DNA of 64,000 nucleotides from Hybos culiciformis. Taxonomy: Eukaryota > Arthropoda > Insecta > Diptera > Hybotidae. A program made the position numbers and the translations under genes. Below, piece by piece: positions 49,201 to 62,789 of this stretch (position 1 is its first letter; the number at the start of each line of letters is the position of its first letter). Where the stretch lies: contig OZ023273.1 in NCBI GenBank assembly GCA_964007475.1, positions 25,965,557 to 26,029,556 on the forward strand. Direction: 5' to 3'. A model generated the notes under the pieces. That model was not told where the DNA came from and searched no databases. It worked only from the letters and a program-made list of their open reading frames with translations.

Positions 49201-52200
49201 CAAGTTCACACTTCAAAATCTTAAAAATTAACAAAGACTTTTGAAATGTTACATTTCCCAATCTGCATTTCATGCAAACAAATTTAAGTCCTTTTGAACC
49301 AACAATGATAATCTTATCATTATTATAGTTTATTTCATCACTATTATGATACTATGGAAAAGGACTTACTGTACCACACAATTAACTAAGTGATATTGAA
49401 TGTTATTTCGTTTTTTTTTTTTAAATTTATCAAAATATCAAAATAATTCGTAAAAATTTAAGAAATAATGCAAGAAAATATTTGTTTTAATTAAATTTTG
49501 TAGAATTGAATTTTATAATTTTTTATTTTAAATATGCCTAAGCAAAATTTTTAATAATAATTCGTCGTCAAAAATTATGTTTATAAACATTTTTTTTTTG
49601 TTTATTTATAATTTAAATTCAGAAAAGTTTTTATTTTTTCCCATTGAAAATAACAAGGAATGCTAATTTGACGTTTTTATTTGTACTTAATCATTTGGTC
49701 AAATAACAATTATTCTAAAAATTAGTTCAATTCAATTTTTAATTTCGAATAATATGATATCAGTAGAATAATAATTATGTTCTGGGCATATTATCGATAT
49801 TTGTTCGAAAATCCTATTCTCAATTTGTTTTAAGTAAAAATAGAAATCTGTATCATAAAATTTTTTGGAAATAGAATTTGATAATAAGGTTTAAAAACCG
49901 GAAACAGGGCATGTTGGGTAAAAGAGTTCTTATAGTGAATAAATACTTAACACCAACACAAACACTTACATAAATCAAGGGCACAACTGAAAAATTCACA
50001 CGAATTCTAGTTTAAAGTGGGAATCGAACAATTGAACACATTGTACGGTAATGACAATACAGCTACTCCATAACGGCCCACACAAGTTAAGTAATTTTTC
50101 ACAATGCGCATTTAATGAGCTTTCAAGATTTTGTTAGCAAAGAAGACAGAAACATTATAAATTAATCCAAATGTCACACAGCAAAATTATTATAAGAATT
50201 TGTAGAAATATCATGAATTACATTATTCAAAATTGAATGATATTACTGAAAGTTTGCAAAAGAATTTTGTTTTTCTTAATTAAGGAAACATATTTTTATA
50301 ACAAACATTTTAGATTTTTTGTCTGTTCTCTCTATTTGAGTAGCGTAAGGTAATTAAATTGAACTAATTAACAATTTGTTTTCAATTATATGTTTATAGT
50401 TTTCAGATAAATTTCTGTACATACATTTTAAGTACCTACTTCTTTAATTCCTAAAAATTCCTCAATCATTTTATACAACATTTAAAAGTAGAAACTAAAT
50501 TAAGTTCAAATTTCTAAATTTTTGCAACTTTTTAAAGAATACAAAAACAGTTCATTAATTGTGTATACATTTTCTGATTCGACATTATAAAATGAATGAA
50601 ATGTTTTAAAATCCAGGAAAGTAAAAAATGTTTTTAATTTTACAAATTGATTTAAATTATTCGTCTATATATATCTATTTAGAAATTTTATGGTAATTTA
50701 TTTTGTACCTTCTTGATTTAACCAAATTTAACTAACAACAAAGTTTTTAATGTTATTCAAAAAAGTTTGAACTTTATATCAAGATTTTTAATTTTTAACA
50801 TGACAATAATGGAAAACGTGAACCACATAGAAGAACATAGAAATTCTTAGTTACATGAAAATTTATGTAGGATGATATTTTATATATACAAAAAAAAAGA
50901 ATTCTTATGAAAATTTTCTTTAAGGAACACAAAATTTAAAAGTAAACTATAGTTATTCTTATTTTATAAGAAGGCGATAATAAGAACTGTTTTTATTCCC
51001 GGCATAGCCGTATATATTTCATATTGTTTTCATATACGTTTTTCAGTTCTTTTGAATAGAAAAATTAAAAATAATAATGTTATTCGAACGCACGTTTTAG
51101 GTACATAAAAACATAAACAAATTTATATTTTAATAAACTTAACGCAGACTTCAATTATTACGATATTCATCCTTAATTCGGTGTTTTATATTACAATTAA
51201 ATTTTTCAAAATGAAATTTGTTCATAAAAAATCTGTAAACTATTCTACGTTTTTAATTTCATTTAAAATGAATTTTCCTTGTTCATTAAGTGCAAACTTT
51301 CTTAATAAAATTTTTTTATTCAAAATTTCACAAAACTTCATTATTGTTTGTAAATTGAATGATTTATTTAAGGCACTTTATAATAAATTTACATTCAATT
51401 TGGAAAAGTTTTCAAGCTTAGAAATTGTGATAAGATTAATTTTTATTAAAGACAACAAATGTTTTAAAACTTCAAAATCTCAAAGGCTAAATCATAGATC
51501 TGTTTTTTTTTATTGTGATTTTTAAAGTTAAAAGCTTAGAAAGAAAATTATTGTACTATTGTTTGGATTTCAAATAAACTTAATAATTTTGAACCTTTTT
51601 TTTATATTCAGTAAATTCTGAATCATCTTTTTATTCTGCTTTTGGAGATGCGAATAAGTATAAAAGTAAACTTAAGTCTTTTATTTTTGCTGCGATATTT
51701 TCACAGAAAAGTATAGTATAAAAAATAGTAAAACAATTGTTTAAATTTCAAACAGAGACCGCAAAAGCGATTTCTCAGCAAATAAATTTCGAAGACTAAG
51801 TGAATATTGAAAAACGTTTAAATATAATATCATATTCAGAAAGGTTCCATAAGTTGGGCGTTTTTTAAACAGAAAAAAATAAATAAATAGAAGAAAAGGG
51901 TGATTGATTAAAACTAAACAAAACAGAGCCGCAACTACTCAAGTTAGAAATACAACCTTTACCTTATAGGTTCCTTTTGTGTTGTGGCGTACAAAAGCAC
52001 GCAATAACAAAGTTAAATAACGATTATAAAACAGTAGATGAAAGTTTGTACGAAACTTACTGACGATCGATGGAGTGTCATACACTTTTTATATTAATAA
52101 AGGTCCATATTTGTTAGCATACAAGTGAATAAAAAATACGGAAAGTGGATGTGTTTTACGACTAACTAAGAAACCTACCTAACTTTGCACACAAGATATT

Positions 52201-54264
52201 TCAATTTATGTGTTAATTTATTATTTTAATAAATATTTTCGTGTATACAATTTTTATAGTGTATTATGTGTAATAAAAGACTGCCCTCATTCTTGAATAA
52301 TAAAAATAAAATAAAATATAATTCTTCCAGAACTACTATTTATATACAGTTTTGCTTTAGACAGGTATTTGCACTTTTTTTTTTTTTCATTATGAACGAG
52401 GTATTATGATTTTATTTTAATTTAGATTCAGATTATTTTTTAAATAATTTTCACAAAATTCCAACTACATAAAGAAATGGAAGAAAAATTTAATTAAAAT
52501 TTTATTCATTTCCTTATTTTAGTAAATTTTCTGAAATAAAGCTTTTAAATTTTTAAGCAAAATATTTTTAAAACAAAATAAAAACTTATAAAAGTGATAG
52601 AAAAAAACCTTAAGTTTTCCAATTAGATTTCATCCTTCCTGATTTCTTCTTTTTATTTTTATTTTTTATTTGTATAGTTTTAAAAGGAAAGTTCAGATAA
52701 AAAAATCTTAATTGCATATTTTGGGAAAAATGTATACCGGAAAATCTTTGTTTAAAAACTTTATTATTTTATTTTTTTTCACAAGCTTGAGAAATAAGTA
52801 ATTAAAGAGATATTCAAAGTTTATCTTTTATCCAGAATACAACTTCATTAATAGTTTTAAAGAAAATAATTCTGACATTATACTTTATCTATATAATAAG
52901 TGTCGTTATTTTGAATAATTTCAAACAGATATTATGGTGGAAAAACGTAGATAGAATACATAAGTGATAATAAATAAAAAAAAAAATTAAGTTACACGAT
53001 TTCATTATTTAAACATGTACTAAAAAGTAAAACATAAAACTCAGTATAATGAGTGAATCACAGAAAATATTTTTTTTATGTAAGGAAATTTGTTGACATG
53101 CATATATTTAGCTAAACATTAAAATCGTGCGGTTCTCATAAAACGAATATTGGTCTGTTCCTTAAATAACCAAAGATTGGATTACAAAAGAGATGAACGT
53201 TTTGAACTTGCAATTAACTTTTGACTCACTTCCTCCGAACCAATTATTCTGAAATTCTGATATAAAGTTCAAAATTCCGTTAATTTTAAATTATCGGTAA
53301 TGTAGTTTAAAATAAAATTAAGTTAACGATGAAATTGTATTATCGATGGGCTGAAGTTGATGGAATATTGTATTGTCATCACAAATAAAGGTCTGTGCAA
53401 AAGTTCGGCAAAATTAGTTCGCGGAATTGGGTCATATATTAATTGCAAGATTTTAATGAAAGAAACGCACAAATAAAATTGTGTACATAATAAGAATTTA
53501 TGAAGACTAAATTATGCATGCATATAATCGATTTTTTCTTTTTCAAGTTATAAAAGAATCGGAATATAAATTCTAATGTTTTGGTTATAAAATGTTTTAA
53601 ATTTAATTTTTTTTTTTAACGATGTATCTCATCGATTGTCTATCTTAGCAGTATAAATTAAATATTTGCTTATTAAATTCACTTCTGTAAATTAAGCTTT
53701 ACATTTTTGGTGTCTTGGATTATTTTATTATCTTGGTTAGATGATCTTGGATCATATTGCATTGTTACCCATATTAAAATTTTAAATTCAATTTCAAAGA
53801 TGTAATATTCCTAAATCCTTTGACAAACATAAATTCATAAATGGGAATTTTAGAACGGGTTAATCAAGCTTAACTATAAATATACATATTAAGTATAAAA
53901 ATGAATGACTGAATATTTTCTTCCTTTTAGATGATTTTCTTCTTCTAGACCTAAACATTTTGCAAAAACAATTTTTTCCATTAAAACACAATGATGACTA
54001 AATTACATATTAATTCATTAACAATATTTTAATAAGCGATTAGAATATAGATTTAATTAATATTTTCGTTTATACTTGTTTTCATGCAATTTACAATTCA
54101 CTGATGCTGAAAATAAAAACATTTTTGTCACAAAATACATTCATAATATTATAATTGAAAATAAAACAAAATAAAATAAACTCATAATTTTTTTTATTCA
54201 TATTATTTTCGGAATTTTTAATTGAATTTTCCAATCATGCATCTAATGAAGAAAAATTATATTT

Positions 54265-54272
54265 TTACTAAT
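54265..54272. repeat. Left target-site duplication of the 1533-bp hAT element
   Basis: TTACTAAT, identical to 55806-55813. Confidence 0.9.
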
Positions 54273-55805
54273 TAGTGTTTTCAACCCGGGTACCCGGGTG
54301 TCGGGTACCCGCAAATTTGACCATTATTTCGGGTATTACAAAACCCGGGTAGTAACATCGGGTATCCGGGTATCAAAGTTTTGAAATTCAAACAGCAAAT
54401 TTCAAAACCAAATTGCACAGTTATAGGCGAGCTTAAAAAATAATTTCGCATTCGAAAATTTGAAATATTGATTTACATGTTACATGTTACATGTTTTATA
54501 AGTTGGCCGTGTCCGAAATAAATTAATGCCCAGTAAATATTTGTTCACCAGGATATTTAATCGGTTGTGTTTTGGCCGTTTTTACTAGGTTTGTCTATAT
54601 ATTGGTTTCCCTTTATCCTCATTCCACAATTAAAAACAAAAAAATTTTGAAATTTTGTTCAAATCTTATCAGTTCCTTTGAAATTTTAATGAACGCGTCT
54701 TGTTGTTAAAATTGAGAAAGATACATGCGTTTTTAAAATAAAAAATTAAAAATTATTAAAAAAATTTATAAAAAAAAAATTAATTTTTAATTAAAGTACT
54801 TAACAAGTAAAAAAAAAATTAATAAAAAAAAATGCATTTTTAATTAAACTTAACAAATAAAAAAAATTTCAAATTTCAATAAAGTATTGTAAATAAAATT
54901 TTGCTTTTTTATAAATCAACATTTATTTTATTAATTTTTAGTTTTTTTTTTATTTTTGTTATATTACAAGAGATAGAATATATTATAAATAAAACTAATA
55001 AAAACAATTTTAGCTTTTTATTATTTTTAGAAAGAATTTGAGAAAATTTTAAGAAATCTTTCAGGAAGAAGCCCTTATATTTAAAAAAACCATATTTGTG
55101 GAGAAGCCACTAATTTAATTTACTTTTATTTCTTTTCGTTTCGTTTCTTTTTTATTGTATGATCAGGTAATGATACCTGCTAGAAGCGAACGCATGTATG
55201 AAAAATTTTCATAGACTACCCGGTGCCAATATCAGGTAATCACTGGGTTTCTCTAACCTAATATTAACTGGGTTTTAACCTATAAAATATTTACTGGGTG
55301 CTTAATTGAATTATTTTTATTTCAAAAACATAGAAAAAAAAAATAGAATGTGTTTTTCTGAAAAAAATATTCTTTGTGCTTTTGATTAATCAAAATACTG
55401 CTGAGCTGAGGAAGTGAAATTAAAAATCGTAAGTGAAGAAAAATTATACAAATTGATGTTGTGCGCTCGATTGAATTTTTTGTCTTTGCATCTTGTAAAA
55501 TGTCTCGAGTCTGGAATTACTTTGAGAAATTAACATCCACTGAAACACTCGTAGCGTGTTTTTTCCATTGCTGGAATATTTTGTAGTAAATTAAGAAATA
55601 AAATGAGCCCAGATACATTAAATGCTTTAATTTTTATAAAATATTATTTTCTTAATAAACAAAAAATTTAAATTATTAATGGGTTTTTTTCCAGTTTTTT
55701 TTGTAATATTTCTTAATACCCGGGTAACCCGGGCTACCCGAAAACTTTGAAATATTACAACTCGAGTACCCGGGTACTTTTATTTCCGGGTATTTGCAAA
55801 CACTA
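54273..55805. mobile_element. Non-autonomous hAT-type element with 8-bp target duplication
   Basis: The ends TAGTGTTTTCAA (54273) and TTTGCAAACACTA (to 55805) form short inverted repeats. TTACTAAT occurs directly outside both ends (54265-54272 and 55806-55813), an exact 8-base target duplication as hAT transposases make. Both subterminal regions are packed with CCCGGGTA-type motifs (54283-54380 and 55720-55790), in sharp contrast to the AT-rich interior. Weaker ACTGGGT copies lie near 55240-55300. The element is 1533 bases and has no transposase frame, so it would have been moved in trans. Confidence 0.9.
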
Positions 55806-55813
55806 TTACTAAT
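55806..55813. repeat. Right target-site duplication of the 1533-bp hAT element
   Basis: TTACTAAT, identical to 54265-54272. Confidence 0.9.
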
Positions 55814-56747
55814 ATATCATTATCAACATTTGAATTTTAGATTATATATGAATTTAAAATTTGAATATTATCTTACTTTTATTAATTACATCAGAAACTT
55901 AAAAATGATTCTAAGTTAAGTTGTTTTAAATATAGTTCTAATTTTATTATCGCTTTTGTGCCACGCAATTGAGAAGTGGTATATATTATTTATCAACTTG
56001 TAACTTATAATTTTTCTTCTCATTAAACTTTCAATGAAAGTATTTTTATTATGTGAAAATATCTTAAATTCTTAAATAAGCCGCAAAGAAAACATCATTA
56101 TAATTTATACATCTAAAATTAATTACACGATAATGTCCTTGAAGAAAAGAAAACCAGTGGAAAAAAAATTTTTAATTTAAAAATAAAACAAATTAAGCAA
56201 AAAAAATAAATAAAAAAAGATTTTTTTAAGTCTAAAAACAGAAACAAAGACATTTTACTACATTTTAATGGCTAGAAATTATTCTACACACCTGAAACGA
56301 ACGTTAAAATAAAAATATATATAGAACAAATAAAAATAACTTTAAAACAGATTAGAAAAACCATTAAACCTATTCATTTATTATTCCAATCTTGATTAAA
56401 AGACAAGAGAATATTCTTTAAAGATAAGAAAATTTTATGTGTCATTTATATTTCTTTTTTTGGCGACCATTATATTTTTCTTTTAAGTAGGTACTTTTTT
56501 TTTTATTTCAGGTCTAATTTTGTACAAATTAATTTTTTTTTTAGATGAATTCAACAGGTTTTAAGTTTTTATTATTTTCGTCTTTTATTAAATCCGTTTA
56601 GTTTTTTATAAATATGTCAAAAAAAAATTTAGGAAAATTACACTTGCTGAAAAACAAACAGAATTAAATAATAGAAAAAAAAACAAAATAACTAATTTTT
56701 ATTTCATTTTTCTTATGCCTTTTAATCGAACCTCAATCTATCAATAG

Positions 56748-57390
56748 CAGGGGTGGCCAACTTCATTATATGTAAGATCGACTAATTTTTTATAAAATGT
56801 GTCGTGATCGACCTTATAAAATATTGATATTAAACACATTCAATACACATATAAGTTACAACGGTAAAATTACACAAAAACATATATTAAATTTAAAATG
56901 AAGGCTGCATGTTTTCAATTAAGCATTCATAATTTTGCCAAATCCAAACCGAGAGAATACTAATAAATCTTGAGTAAAGGAAGGATATCTAGTCTTCCAT
57001 ATAAATGAAATTGCTTATTCAGATGAAACGTATGTTCAAATATTTGCTACATTTGGTAATTTGGATTACTATTTATGATTCGGCTATTCCTAAAATCTTC
57101 CTCAAATTTTTTGGTATGTAAGATTAAGATTACATTAGTTTTTAGAGATATGCTTTCATCCAACCTATTTTTTTTATTAAAAAATGTGACCTTAATTTTT
57201 CAGAACAATAGATATGAATCCTTTTTAAGAGGAAAAGAAGACACATCAAAATGATGTGAATTAATAAGATTGAATAAGCCGTTAACACTGAATCATCTCT
57301 AACTATTTGCATCATCTCCAACCGATTGATAGACCAAAAATTGGTTTGGGATCGACCGGTCGATCGCGATCGACGTGTTGGCCATCCCTA
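56748..57390. mobile_element. hAT-type MITE, 643 bp
   Basis: The left end CAGGGGTGGCCAAC and the reverse complement of the right end (TAGGGATGGCCAAC) form inverted repeats of the common hAT form. The flanking 8-mers ATCAATAG (56740-56747) and ATCTATAG (57391-57398) agree at 7 of 8 positions. GATCGACC motifs lie near each end (56775, 56809; several at 57350-57375). No transposase is encoded. The mismatched target duplication and ends suggest it is older than the 1533-bp element. Confidence 0.85.
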
Positions 57391-60300
57391 ATCTATAGCA
57401 TTTCAATCAAATATTCTTACGCAGCTATAATATTAAAATTATGGATTTGGATTTGAGAATTTGGGCATATTTTTGGATGTATATATTGTACTTATTGTAC
57501 CATATGGTATAGTATCAGGAATTAAAATTTAGTAAAGGAAGTAATTGTATATTATTAATATTAATAGAATAATATTTTATTACATATAACTATGTGATCA
57601 GAATTACATATTAAATTATTCTTTAATGAATAATTAATTCATCCTTCAAAATTCAGGAAACTTAAATTAAATTTTTAATATTTTTTCATGTTCCTAACTA
57701 TATAAACTATACAATAGCATATTATTCTTTATTATAATCTGCAAATTTTTATACAAATTGCAATAACTATCAGTTAAAAATTTCATTATATATATATTTT
57801 TTTTAATTACAACTTCTTAGCCTAATTGTCTTAGAATTTTCAATGTCTGAAACATTAAGTCATAAAAAAAAATTAATTTTTATAAGAATAATATCGTAAT
57901 TTTTTTTTCTTAATAAAAAAAATGAATGAAATAAATAAAAATTATAATTATTAATTGTTTTAATTTGTCCTTTCTTGTTCTCATTTATGCTTAATATTTT
58001 TTTTTTTCATGTAATTTTTTATGTTTTTATTTTCATTCAAACTTTTTTCATTATTTTTATTTATATTTTTTCATTAAAAGTCATTTAAAATTAAAAGAAC
58101 AAAAATAATAATAATTTTTTTTTTTCTTTTCTCATTTTTCTTATTTTCTAATGTTGAAAAAATATATAGTATTTATAAAAATGTACATATAAGAATATAA
58201 TAGTCCGCAAGTCGTAATATTTTATTTTTTGTATATAATATTAAATGTCATTAGAATAAAGTTATGATAATTTGTCATTCAAGTTTCGCTTCTTAAAATT
58301 TCACAATAATTTATAAATTTAAATAACTCGAACAAATCTGACTTGTACTAGCATGAAATTTATTCCCAAAATGAAAATTCAATACCAGATAATTTAAAGT
58401 AAATTTTACGAAAATTATTTTGAAAATTTGCAAAATTCTATTTTTTTTTTTCAGATATTCGATAACGATAAACTTTCTATTAAATTCATCTAACTATGCT
58501 AATACCAAATCCAAATAAATTACTTTAGCTGGCTGTAAATAAAAGTCACTATCATAATAATAGAATAAGCTTCCAGATTATTATCAATGATGTTATTCTT
58601 ATGAAAAATTCTAATAAAAAATAAATTTAAAAGACTTCAGTTTTTTTTTTTTGTTTTTTTTTTTCTGTAACGACAAGCAATAAAATTTAATATTAATAGC
58701 CTTAAGGGGTCACTAGACCAAAAAAAAATCCTTTTAACTTTTTATTTTTCCTTTTTCAGTTTTTATAATTTAGCTTATTGTTTTAATGTTTTTTTTTTAT
58801 ATTATACATATTATATATATTTTGAAAGATAGGAAAATATTTTGATGAATATTTCGAATTAATCTAATTCTTTTTCTTTTTTTAATGTGTATTTAGGACT
58901 TGATATTTTATGTTAAATTACATGCAGAAATATATGTATAAATTTAAGGATCTCAAAACATGATAAGAATTAATCTAAAACTTTTTTTTTTTTAATTTTT
59001 ACTATTTATTAGGATTATTGCAATAAAGACTTAAATATATAAATATTATAAATAAATTTTGTAAAAAAAAAAAGAGTGTTTAAAATTGTGTATGCTTTTT
59101 TTTTTAACTCTTGATGCGCTCATATATATAAAAACTGATTACCTAAATATGATTAACTATACAAGAAAATGAAAGTCAAAGTAATTTCTAATTGAGTTAT
59201 AATGATTTTTTTTTATATTAATAAATAAGTTGAGATTCGAAAACAAATTTCTTTTTTGATATTAATATAATAAAAATTTTTGCAATACAACTATAAATGG
59301 TTTAACTGACAGAAAAGTTCTAAAAAAAGAAGAAGCAAAAAATAATAAACTTTTGACACAATCGAGTTAAGAACTACATATACGGTTAAGATACTTATTT
59401 TTTTTTTCTTTTAATATTTTCTGAGGACTGTGAATGAAATTAAAAATTTGAGGAGGTGCAAAAGATCTAGAATAACTTAATAAATGTAAAAATTGTTTGA
59501 TCCTTCTCAATATCTCAGTTTTCTAATCTAAATTACAATCTCGGATTATAAATTTATGAGTCAATTTAAAAGATATAAACGCATGTGCCTGGTTATGATA
59601 CTCCGAATCCACTTTCTTTAGTTTGTAAATATTTCCAAAAATTCATTCAATTCATATTTATTTCCAAGATATTTCAATTTACAAGTTTTTCATAGTTCCA
59701 AAAAAAAAAGTTTGAATATTGAACTACATTTTAACATGATGAGAATAAGAAATTCTTCTCTTTGGCTACGAAACTGTAAAATTTACCAGAAAACTAATTT
59801 AATCCCTGGACAATATTTTTTTTCTATTCTGAAATGGTGCTTCTAAGCTCATTAGACATCTATTTTCCAAATTATTAACTAAATAAAAAAACAAAAACAA
59901 AATAGAATTTTTTTTTATGGTGTTAGCTTCATTAGTAAAATAAAGTTTACTCTTTTAATAAAAGTTTTCTTCACATGAAAATGTAATGAAGAGGTTAAAC
60001 AACATTATAAGCAGAAATGGGATTTTCGTTGTTAGATAAATGGATATAATTATTTCCTTTGTATTTTGATTAGAAATTAAAGAAGAAATTAAAGCATAAA
60101 GTCAAAATAATGAAATGAATAAATTAAAAAGTTTATCTAATTTGAAAAATATAAGTTTTGGTATTGGAACTGTTTGGAATTTAAAAAAAAATTAACTATT
60201 TTTAAAGCATTGGAAAAACTTTGTATTAAAAAAGAATATTGTATTGAAAATTTTGATATTTTGTTGTATTATTGTTTAAAAGAAATATTATAGAAACAAC

Positions 60301-61396
60301 GCTAGTGGCGATTTGATTGTAAATTCTGGAATAAGAAAACTTCATATAACATATGCACAGTATTAAAATTATTAGCTTAAAACACGAATCAGATGAAAGA
60401 CATGTCATTAACAGCAATCGGACTCATAAAATTTTATATTTCAAATCTATGATATTTACATTAACATCAAATATTTAATGTTTAACCTTGTAGGGCACAA
60501 CAATATCAATATCTATAGCAAATTTTATATAGCACATCCAAAATTACAAACATATTATTACTCAGACCTCAAATTCTCTTGTAAGAATAATATTGTCATC
60601 GTATGAGCATAGATAAAAAACTATAATCATTTTTAAGAACTTTTTGGCATTAATAATTTAAGCTTCCTTCTCATAAAAAAAAAATCAAATAAAATTCTTT
60701 AAATCAAGAAGAAACACATTTTTTTTTTTTTGGTAAAAGAATTTCAAATTTATTTCAACAAAGCTTTTCGTAATGATAACTTTTCCTGTTTCCGTAACTG
60801 CATCCGGTAAAACAGAGAATATGTTTTCCTATAAAACTTATGAAATAATAAAAATTAATTTTGCTTTTACAATTTACGAATTCAGAGTAATAAAAACCTT
60901 TTATAATATTGTAATATAAATGTTTTTGAAAATCAAAAATAAATATAAAATAAATAGGTACTGTGATTTTGAATCAAATTGTTTCTTCTGGCAATAACAC
61001 TAGCACCTAACTTAAAATAATTTGTTATAATAATTCCGAAAACTTAAAATCCTACGGTTATTTTCGTATTGGACTTGGTTTTTTTCAAATGTTAGTTAGA
61101 TTTTGTTTTACAGATAAAAAATTGCAACTTTGTTGCTACTAAATACCATGCGTGAAAACACTTTCTACAACCTTTGATTCCGAAAAAGTATTAAAAAACA
61201 GAAACGATATTTCTGATACATTAACTTATAGAAAAAAGAGATAGAAGCGTTTTCTAAAATAAATAAAGTTGAAAATAATTATCGCTTAAAGTTAGTAATA
61301 AAAGTTTCAATTTAATTTTAATTTTTAATTTCCTGCTTTCAATTTTTATTAAATTCATTTATTACACTATATTGCATGTGTTATATTTTTCTATAA

Positions 61397-62269
61397 TCAA
61401 TATTTTTCCTTGATCCAATCAAGATATTTTGCAACATCTGTAAAAATTACGAATTCTTCAGGATTACAAATATCTTCATTTTCTTTTGAAACACCAAGAG
61501 ATACAATACCTCTAATTTGATAAGAATCACCTTTCTTCAAAATTAAGCCCCCTCCACTATCGCCGTTACAAACACTAGTTCCATTTTTGTATCCAGCACA
61601 AAAATTTTGATCCGACAGTATTATACCGAAAAATTTGCGATTACTATTTAAACATGTAAAAGTGTCTACAATAGGCATTCGACCCTGAGATAATATTTCT
61701 GATGGTTCATTTGACTTTTCTGTGAAGCCCCAACCAATTACTATTCCTATTTCATTAACGACATTCTGTAGATCTATTTTATTTGGAGGCCATAGACAAA
61801 TTGGCTGAACATACTGTGTAAAAGTTGCTTCAGTTGATAGTCTTAAAAGAGCTATATCATTCTTATAATCATTGAATCCAAAATTTTCATGCGGTATTAA
61901 TTTATGAACCTGGAATTCTTGTGTATTTCGACTTGCCAGTAATCTATTATGAAGTCCTAATTTTATTAAAACACGTTCCGGTATCATAAAATTTCCACCA
62001 TCAATGATACAATGTGCAGCTGTTAAAATTGTATTCGAATTCAGAAGTGAACCACCACAAGCATATCTGATATTTTTATTAATTTGAATATGAAATAAGG
62101 CAGCATGCCACGGCCAATCGCCTTCATGTGATGGGAAACCATGTGTTATCAAGCCTTCATGTTGAATTTTTCTCTGACCACATTTTTGTTGTTCTGTTGA
62201 AACTTTCTGCTCGTTGTTAAAATCTATTGTTCCAGTGTTAGTATGTGCTCCCAAGATTGATGGTTTCCA
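61397..62269 (-). CDS. gd-like serine protease, exon 3: linker and catalytic domain
   Basis: Encodes 290 residues and the stop. The acceptor (GTTTTTTAG) precedes WKPSILGAH. The linker contains one cysteine (QQKCGQRK), likely disulphide-bonded to the cysteine in QPICLWPP. The trypsin-fold (S1 family) domain has a complete triad, numbered in the spliced protein: His232 in LTAAHC, Asp284 in NDIALLRL and Ser384 in CNGDSGGGL. GDSGGG, rather than GDSGGP, is typical of gd-type proteases. The S1 pocket base residue (position 189 in chymotrypsin numbering) is Ser, not Asp, so trypsin-like specificity is unlikely. The activation site aligns as GL|ITHG with Leu at P1. The domain ends FTDVAKYLDWIKEKY. 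Minus-strand AATAAA lies at 61358-61363. Confidence 0.93.
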   Translation of the reverse strand, partial: WKPSILGAHTNTGTIDFNNEQKVSTEQQKCGQRKIQHEGLITHGFPSHEGDWPWHAALFHIQINKNIRYACGGSLLNSNTILTAAHCIIDGGNFMIPERVLIKLGLHNRLLASRNTQEFQVHKLIPHENFGFNDYKNDIALLRLSTEATFTQYVQPICLWPPNKIDLQNVVNEIGIVIGWGFTEKSNEPSEILSQGRMPIVDTFTCLNSNRKFFGIILSDQNFCAGYKNGTSVCNGDSGGGLILKKGDSYQIRGIVSLGVSKENEDICNPEEFVIFTDVAKYLDWIKEKY

Positions 62270-62512
62270 CTAAAAAACAAATTTTACACTTAGAGAATTA
62301 AATGGACCACACTACGATTGTGTTATTTATTTAATTGCGGAAATGAATTCGCACTTAATTCTTGATGTACATAATTGGAAATTTAAAGTTCTCGTCTTCT
62401 ATAGTTTATTTTTCCATGGTTATAAATATATATATTCCATTTTTATTTTCGATGTAAAACGGACTAAAAAAATTAAAAACTCACCAACTTACAAATATAT
62501 ACATATACTTAC
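62270..62512 (-). other. Protease intron 2
   Basis: A 243-base phase-0 intron on the minus strand, from GTAAGTATATG to TTTTTTAG. AT-rich; nothing else seen. Confidence 0.9.
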
Positions 62513-62689
62513 TTTATCTGGGTTGGGGCAAATGTCTGCACCATTTAATTTCAAATACGCTACATTTGGAAAATCTCCATTTTGTTTCCCTTGAACTTTA
62601 AATTTTACTAACTTAAACCCATTATCTGGTTTAAAAAACGATATATGATAACCAATATCAGAAGTTAAAATTCTACCTTCTTCAGGATC
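62513..62689 (-). CDS. gd-like serine protease, exon 2: rest of N-terminal domain
   Basis: Exactly 59 codons between TTTCAG and GTAAGT, phase 0 at both ends, reading DPEEGRILTSDIGYHISFF and ending with NVAYLKLNGADICPNPDK (split here: VAYLKLNG, then ADICPNPDK). The pattern P-x-V-x-x-x-x-LNG-x-x-IC is what I expect at the end of the N-terminal domain found in gastrulation-defective-type proteases. The protein stays in frame with exons 1 and 3 without adjustment. Confidence 0.88.
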
Positions 62690-62789
62690 CTGAAATTTTT
62701 AGAAATTTATTTTCACTTGTTATTTGTAATACAACTAAATACGCATTATTAAATTAACATATTTTTTTTTGATTATTTTATATAACTAC
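62690..62789 (-). other. Protease intron 1
   Basis: A 100-base phase-0 intron on the minus strand. The donor is GTAGTT after the GTG valine codon. An alternative donor one codon earlier (GTGGTA) would remove a single Val. The acceptor is AAATTTCAG. Confidence 0.8.

Larger units (their letters stand above)
41891..61396. other. Long stretch with no confirmed exon
   Basis: 19.5 kb holding the assembly gap (42167-42366), a candidate Ig-gene exon at 46176-46270, and two hAT-type elements (54273-55805, 56748-57390). A weak minus-strand tRNA-like sequence lies near 50019-50090 (B-box TTGTTCGATTCC only). Otherwise it is AT-rich sequence without recognisable genes. It is the presumed next intron or 3' part of the Ig gene, followed by the space before the protease gene. 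Confidence 0.6.

Noticed and set aside
51181..51525. 114-codon plus-strand frame
   Set aside because: Starts at GTG, is made of Phe/Lys/Ile/Asn-rich text with no motif, and is within the chance length for such AT-rich DNA.
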